Source: Flavobacteriales bacterium | GTDB taxonomy: Bacteria; Bacteroidota; Bacteroidia; Flavobacteriales_F; PHOS-HE28 | Reading direction: 5' to 3' | Length of the DNA stretch: 64,000 nucleotides | NCBI GenBank assembly: GCA_016719225.1 | Contig: JADKAN010000001.1 | Location: 806,001 to 870,000 of the forward strand | Shown: positions 60,988 through 64,000 of the stretch, in pieces | Numbering within the stretch: position 1 is the stretch's first letter | How the letters are laid out: each line of letters opens with the position of its first letter | The notes under the pieces: model-generated | The model's input: the letters and a program-made list of their open reading frames with translations, nothing else | What the model was told of the DNA's origin: nothing | Database searches by the model: none | Made by a program: the position numbers and the translations under genes

Positions 60988-61785
60988 CTATCCTACTGGA
61001 CCGAAGAGGTACAACGCGCTAAGCGTAGGCTCTGCGCTACCGCCCTCCTTTTCCAAGGTCACACCGAACGCCTTTGCGTTGGGCATGGTCTTCATGCGCT
61101 GGAGCTTGAGGCCATTATCGGCGATATCCAATAGGCCTGCATCCACCATTTTGCCATCCACTTGCGCCCAAAGTTGGTATTGTTTGCCAGGAGGTGGTGT
61201 GGGTAGCGACACCACATCAATGTAGACCTCGCTGGTCTCCGTATCCATGAAGATGCGAGCAGCTGCTTTTGGATCCAGCACTTGGCCGGCCAAGGGGATC
61301 AGGTGTTTAGTTGGATCGAAAACCACGGCGAGCTGGTCCTGTGCTTCTTGCATCGAAGCTTGCTGCACCTGCAGTTCCTGGGCCAATATCGCACGGTCAC
61401 TTTCCAATCCGCTCAAGCGGTCCCGCACCGTATTCAATTCGTCATACAACTTGTAGTTGGCTGCACCGCTGAGCAACAGACCGCCGATCGCAGCAGCGGC
61501 CAACCAGTTCATTCGAGGTGCGGCCTTCGCTCCACTGGACATGGGAATGATCTTTCCTTTTTCCGGTCCGATGGCATCGAGGACTGCACGTTTACGATCG
61601 GCGGAAGGTGAAACGGCCTGCGTTCCTGCATGCTTTTCCAACATTTCCTCCAAGCTGTCCAGCTCAGCGCGAACGGCCGGCTCGGTGGCGCGTGCCTGCT
61701 CCACCAAAGACCTTTCTCCCGGGGAACCATCTCCCAGAACATAGGCCTCCAAAAGTCCGGATGCTATGATCTCCTCAGCGGTCAT
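60988..61785 (-). CDS. Anti-sigma factor, RskA-type C-terminal domain
   Basis: A 265-residue single-pass membrane protein. The cytoplasmic N-terminus (AEEIIASGLLEAYVLGDGSP) resembles the anti-sigma ZAS-like helical domain without its zinc ligands; one helix (NWLAAAAIGGLLLSGAANYK) crosses the membrane; a coiled coil (about 118-150) and an RskA-like beta domain (LPTPPPGKQYQLWAQVDGKM, then LEKEGGSAEPTLSALYLFGP) lie outside. Its start overlaps the sigma stop by 4 bases. It should sequester the ECF sigma factor. Confidence 0.9.
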   Translation of the reverse strand: MTAEEIIASGLLEAYVLGDGSPGERSLVEQARATEPAVRAELDSLEEMLEKHAGTQAVSPSADRKRAVLDAIGPEKGKIIPMSSGAKAAPRMNWLAAAAIGGLLLSGAANYKLYDELNTVRDRLSGLESDRAILAQELQVQQASMQEAQDQLAVVFDPTKHLIPLAGQVLDPKAAARIFMDTETSEVYIDVVSLPTPPPGKQYQLWAQVDGKMVDAGLLDIADNGLKLQRMKTMPNAKAFGVTLEKEGGSAEPTLSALYLFGPVG

Positions 61786-62405
61786 CGATGTTCTTTCAAA
61801 GCTTCACGCAAGTGATTGAAGGCGGCACGGGTCCTGGACTTCACGGTGCCCAGCGGCGTGCCGGTGCGGTCAGCGATCTCCTGTTGGGTCCAACCTTGAT
61901 AGTAAGCTATGTCGATCACTTCGCGCTGTTCCGGTGGCAAAGTGCCCAGGATACTGTCCACACCGATGTGGTCCATTTGGTCCCGCAGATCTTCACCACC
62001 GGTACGATATACGTTGGATCCGATCGGCTGGACCTTTGCCGATCTGCGGAAGTCGGCGGAACGCACAACGTCAAGTGCCGTATTGCGTGCAATGTTCAGC
62101 ATCCATGTGAAGAGCCTGCCTTTGGATGGATCGTAGCTGGCGGATGATCGCCAGATCTTCACGAATGTGTCCTGCAAAACCTCCTCCGCTCTGTCGTTCT
62201 CTTGGACGACTTTCAGCACCACGCCGAAAAGGGCTGCGGAATACCGGTCATAAAGTTCAGCAAAGGCTGCCTTGTCTCCTTGGCAAACACTTTCGAACAG
62301 CTTTTTTATCGGGATCCTCCATGGGCGGGCGCCAAATGTATGCGCTGAACACCTTGCCCACTTTAATTGTTCGTCACGCCAATGTCCTATATGATGGAAT
62401 AGCAC
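61782..62405 (-). CDS. ECF RNA polymerase sigma-70 factor
   Basis: Sigma2 region: FAELYDRYSAALFGVVLKVV and TFVKIWRSSASYDP, RLFTWMLNIARNTALDVVR. Sigma4 region: LPPEQREVIDIAYYQGWTQQ, EIADRTGTPLGTVKSRTRAA. The only in-frame ATG is at 62405, giving an odd 35-residue leader. A second ATG at 62322 in another frame reads MEDPDK and would join the conserved frame if the A6 run at about 62303-62308 were A5. The natural start is thus probably 62322 with a homopolymer slip. It heads the sigma / anti-sigma / fasciclin operon. Confidence 0.88.
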   Translation of the reverse strand: MLFHHIGHWRDEQLKWARCSAHTFGARPWRIPIKKLFESVCQGDKAAFAELYDRYSAALFGVVLKVVQENDRAEEVLQDTFVKIWRSSASYDPSKGRLFTWMLNIARNTALDVVRSADFRRSAKVQPIGSNVYRTGGEDLRDQMDHIGVDSILGTLPPEQREVIDIAYYQGWTQQEIADRTGTPLGTVKSRTRAAFNHLREALKEHR

Positions 62406-62497
62406 AGGAGTATCAGGACGGTCAGGGAAACCAAGGCAAGGGCCAATAGCAGGTCGGGTAATTTCCGCTGGAAATGTTCAATGCGCGTCCTGCTCAT
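62387..62497 (-). CDS. 36-residue membrane peptide candidate
   Basis: A small ORF from ATG 62497: basic N-terminus MSRTRIEHFQRKLPD, then one hydrophobic helix LLLALALVSLTVLILLCYS. It lies between the histidine kinase and the sigma factor and overlaps the annotated sigma start by 19 bases. The basic-plus-helix build is what a real membrane microprotein would show, but the length gives little statistical support. Confidence 0.4.
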   Translation of the reverse strand: MSRTRIEHFQRKLPDLLLALALVSLTVLILLCYSII

Positions 62498-62573
62498 AAC
62501 GCCACAAATTTCCGTTACGGTTTTTGCCTGCACATACCCATTTCCGGGTATTTTGCGTGCTATTATACCTTGA

Positions 62574-64000
62574 TCAGGCAGGGATCGGCACTTCGATGCT
62601 GAATGTGCTGCCATTCCCCGGTGAAGAGTCGATCTGCAGCGACCCGTTCAGTTGCTCTACCCGCGACCGCACATTCTCCATTCCGATGCCGTCATTCAAT
62701 TCGTTCGGGTCGAATCCGGTGCCGTTATCCGACACGATGATGCTGAGCGAGTTTCCGCCGCGCGTAAGGGCGATGCTCAGTTCAGTGGGCCGAGCGTGCT
62801 TCAATGCATTCGCAACCAGTTCCTGCACGATGCGGTAAACACCGATCTCCGTAGCCCTTTCCATTCGTTTTTCCAGACCGAATAGAACGAGTTCCACCTC
62901 CAAACGCCCCTTCATCTGGATGCTCTCCCGCAAGTCCTGAAGTGCCTTGGGAAGGCCTGAGTCCACGAGTGCACCTTGCACCATGTTGTGGGAAATGCGC
63001 CGGACCTCCCCCACTGCTTCGTCCAGCAATCCACACACCTTTTGATATTGCTCGCCCTGCACTTGGTGCAGCGAGACCATCCGTACTTCCATGGCGCTGA
63101 ACTGGTGCTTGATCGCGCTTAGCATGCTGCCCAAGCGGTCGTGCAGGTCCTTCGCCACCCGCTTGCGTTCCTCATCCTGTCCCTGCATCATGGCGTTGAG
63201 GACCTGCACCTCGTTCTGGTGCAGCAATTCCGTTATGCGCTTCTCGTGCAACTGGCGTTCCTGGACCGCCAATTTTCGCCTGTTGCGGAGGTTGCGGATC
63301 AACAGGCCTAGCAGTAGCACCAGCACGGCGGCAGCGATCAGGAGGAGGTTTCTTTCACGGGTACGTTCTTCCTTCAAGGCCTGTTCCTCGTCCCGTGCCA
63401 CCTTCATTTGTTCCAATTCAGCGATGCGCTCCACGGCATCATACTTCTCCTTCATTTCTGCGGAAGCCAATTGTTGGGTGGTCCGCTCGCCGATCAAGCT
63501 GTCCTTCAACTGCACGTAGGATCGCATCACTGCCAGCGCTTCGTCCAAACGGCCAAGGGCGCGTAAGGCTTCTCCTTTGGTTTTCAGCAGGGAGCTTCGC
63601 TCAGCGCGCAGGCCATTGGCGCGGGCGATGGAGAGCCCCTCATCGCACCAGGCCAAAGCGCCTTTGGCATCCTGTTGCATAAGAAGTAAGGACGCCATAT
63701 TCTGGCAGGCCTTCGCGAGCCCTCCTTGATTCCCAATGGCGCGATAGCCGGCTATGGCGCTGTCGAGGTCCTGACGTGCACTGGATAGATCGCCCAAGTG
63801 CTGTTCCGCCAAGGAGCGGTTGAGGTATGCCTTGGTTGCCCCCGGTCTGTCTTTGTTCGCTAGGAAAGCCGTCAAGGCCGAATCCGCATACTGCTTCAAT
63901 TCCCGATGCCTTCCTTCGGCATTCATCACTGCGGAATAATTGAGGTATCCCTTGGCCAGCATCGCCGGATCGTTGGCCTTGCGGGCGTCGGTCACCATGT
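62574..64000 (-). CDS. TPR-containing sensor histidine kinase, N-terminus missing
   Basis: 475 codons visible; the gene begins beyond the right edge. N-terminal TPR repeats (about residues 1-180: AYLNRSLAEQHLGDLSSARQ, GLAKACQNMASLLLMQQDAK and others), one membrane helix (LLLIAAAVLVLLLGLLIRNL), a coiled linker, a HisKA_3-type dimerisation box RVAKDLHDRLGSMLSAIKHQ (phospho-His in DLHDR) and a HATPase_c domain (N box ELVANALKHA, G1 DNGTGFD, G2 GIGMENVRSR). LytTR/LuxR regulators usually partner such kinases; none is in view. Confidence 0.92.
   Translation of the reverse strand, partial: MVTDARKANDPAMLAKGYLNYSAVMNAEGRHRELKQYADSALTAFLANKDRPGATKAYLNRSLAEQHLGDLSSARQDLDSAIAGYRAIGNQGGLAKACQNMASLLLMQQDAKGALAWCDEGLSIARANGLRAERSSLLKTKGEALRALGRLDEALAVMRSYVQLKDSLIGERTTQQLASAEMKEKYDAVERIAELEQMKVARDEEQALKEERTRERNLLLIAAAVLVLLLGLLIRNLRNRRKLAVQERQLHEKRITELLHQNEVQVLNAMMQGQDEERKRVAKDLHDRLGSMLSAIKHQFSAMEVRMVSLHQVQGEQYQKVCGLLDEAVGEVRRISHNMVQGALVDSGLPKALQDLRESIQMKGRLEVELVLFGLEKRMERATEIGVYRIVQELVANALKHARPTELSIALTRGGNSLSIIVSDNGTGFDPNELNDGIGMENVRSRVEQLNGSLQIDSSPGNGSTFSIEVPIPA

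Overview
The window looks like a chromosomal segment of a moderately GC-rich Bacteroidota, most likely a Flavobacteriales-type bacterium known from a metagenome. Several secreted proteins end in type IX secretion (T9SS) sorting domains. Many start codons sit a few bases downstream of a TAnnTTYG promoter -7 element, and Shine-Dalgarno sequences are scarce. The gene neighbourhoods (DUF2520 / KdsC-like / UbiA / Maf; the small family mislabelled 'ABC transporter ATPase'; CcmB-to-CcmF) are typical of this phylum.

Layout. 1-5.5 kb: a partial M14 carboxypeptidase, a lipoprotein, a SIMPL-domain protein and a minus-strand housekeeping cluster. 5.7-6.4 kb: an antitoxin-like gene and a frameshifted ParE/RelE-like toxin. 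6.5-11.7 kb: a minus-strand cytochrome c maturation operon (ccmB, ccmC, ccmD, ccmE, ccmF; no ccmA in view). 11.8-26.1 kb: plus-strand metabolic and envelope genes: dipeptide epimerase, DEAD-box helicase, GH92 mannosidase, CPA2 antiporter with a USP-like domain, a potassium channel with a zinc ribbon, MsrA, DUF1801, a T9SS beta-helix protein and PaaZ. A structured-RNA-like element lies just upstream of paaZ.

26.2-34.9 kb is accessory. A minus-strand set holds a DUF2130 protein, an ABC-type ATPase with a CxxC zinc-hook motif and an R-x3-E...H signature resembling RloC/PrrC anticodon nucleases, and a PD-(D/E)XK-type nuclease candidate. I infer a phage-defence module. Next comes a cassette between 60-bp direct repeats: an FN3 protein, a large palindromic operator, an array of about eighteen 22-bp repeats and an XRE regulator. 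Gene debris follows.

35-57.5 kb: an alpha/beta hydrolase, an AraC regulator divergent from an HbpS-like gene and a formaldehyde dehydrogenase, PfpI, a lipoprotein hydrolase carrying two Kazal domains, ChaN, PepD, two genes interrupted by amber codons, a GNAT acetyltransferase, a serine beta-lactamase-like protein, three T9SS proteins, an MFS transporter, HXXEE and SDR proteins and an M1 aminopeptidase.

57.6-60.0 kb holds the most striking structure. A tRNA-Pro(GGG) gene is followed by a roughly 350-bp-period tandem array. Each unit has a piece of tRNA-Pro lacking the 5' acceptor strand, a hairpin and a small GIY-YIG nuclease gene whose stop codon lies inside the next tRNA piece. Seven nuclease copies are visible: four intact, two damaged and one old and truncated.

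60.1-64 kb: a fasciclin protein, an anti-sigma factor, an ECF sigma factor and a partial TPR sensor histidine kinase, all on the minus strand.
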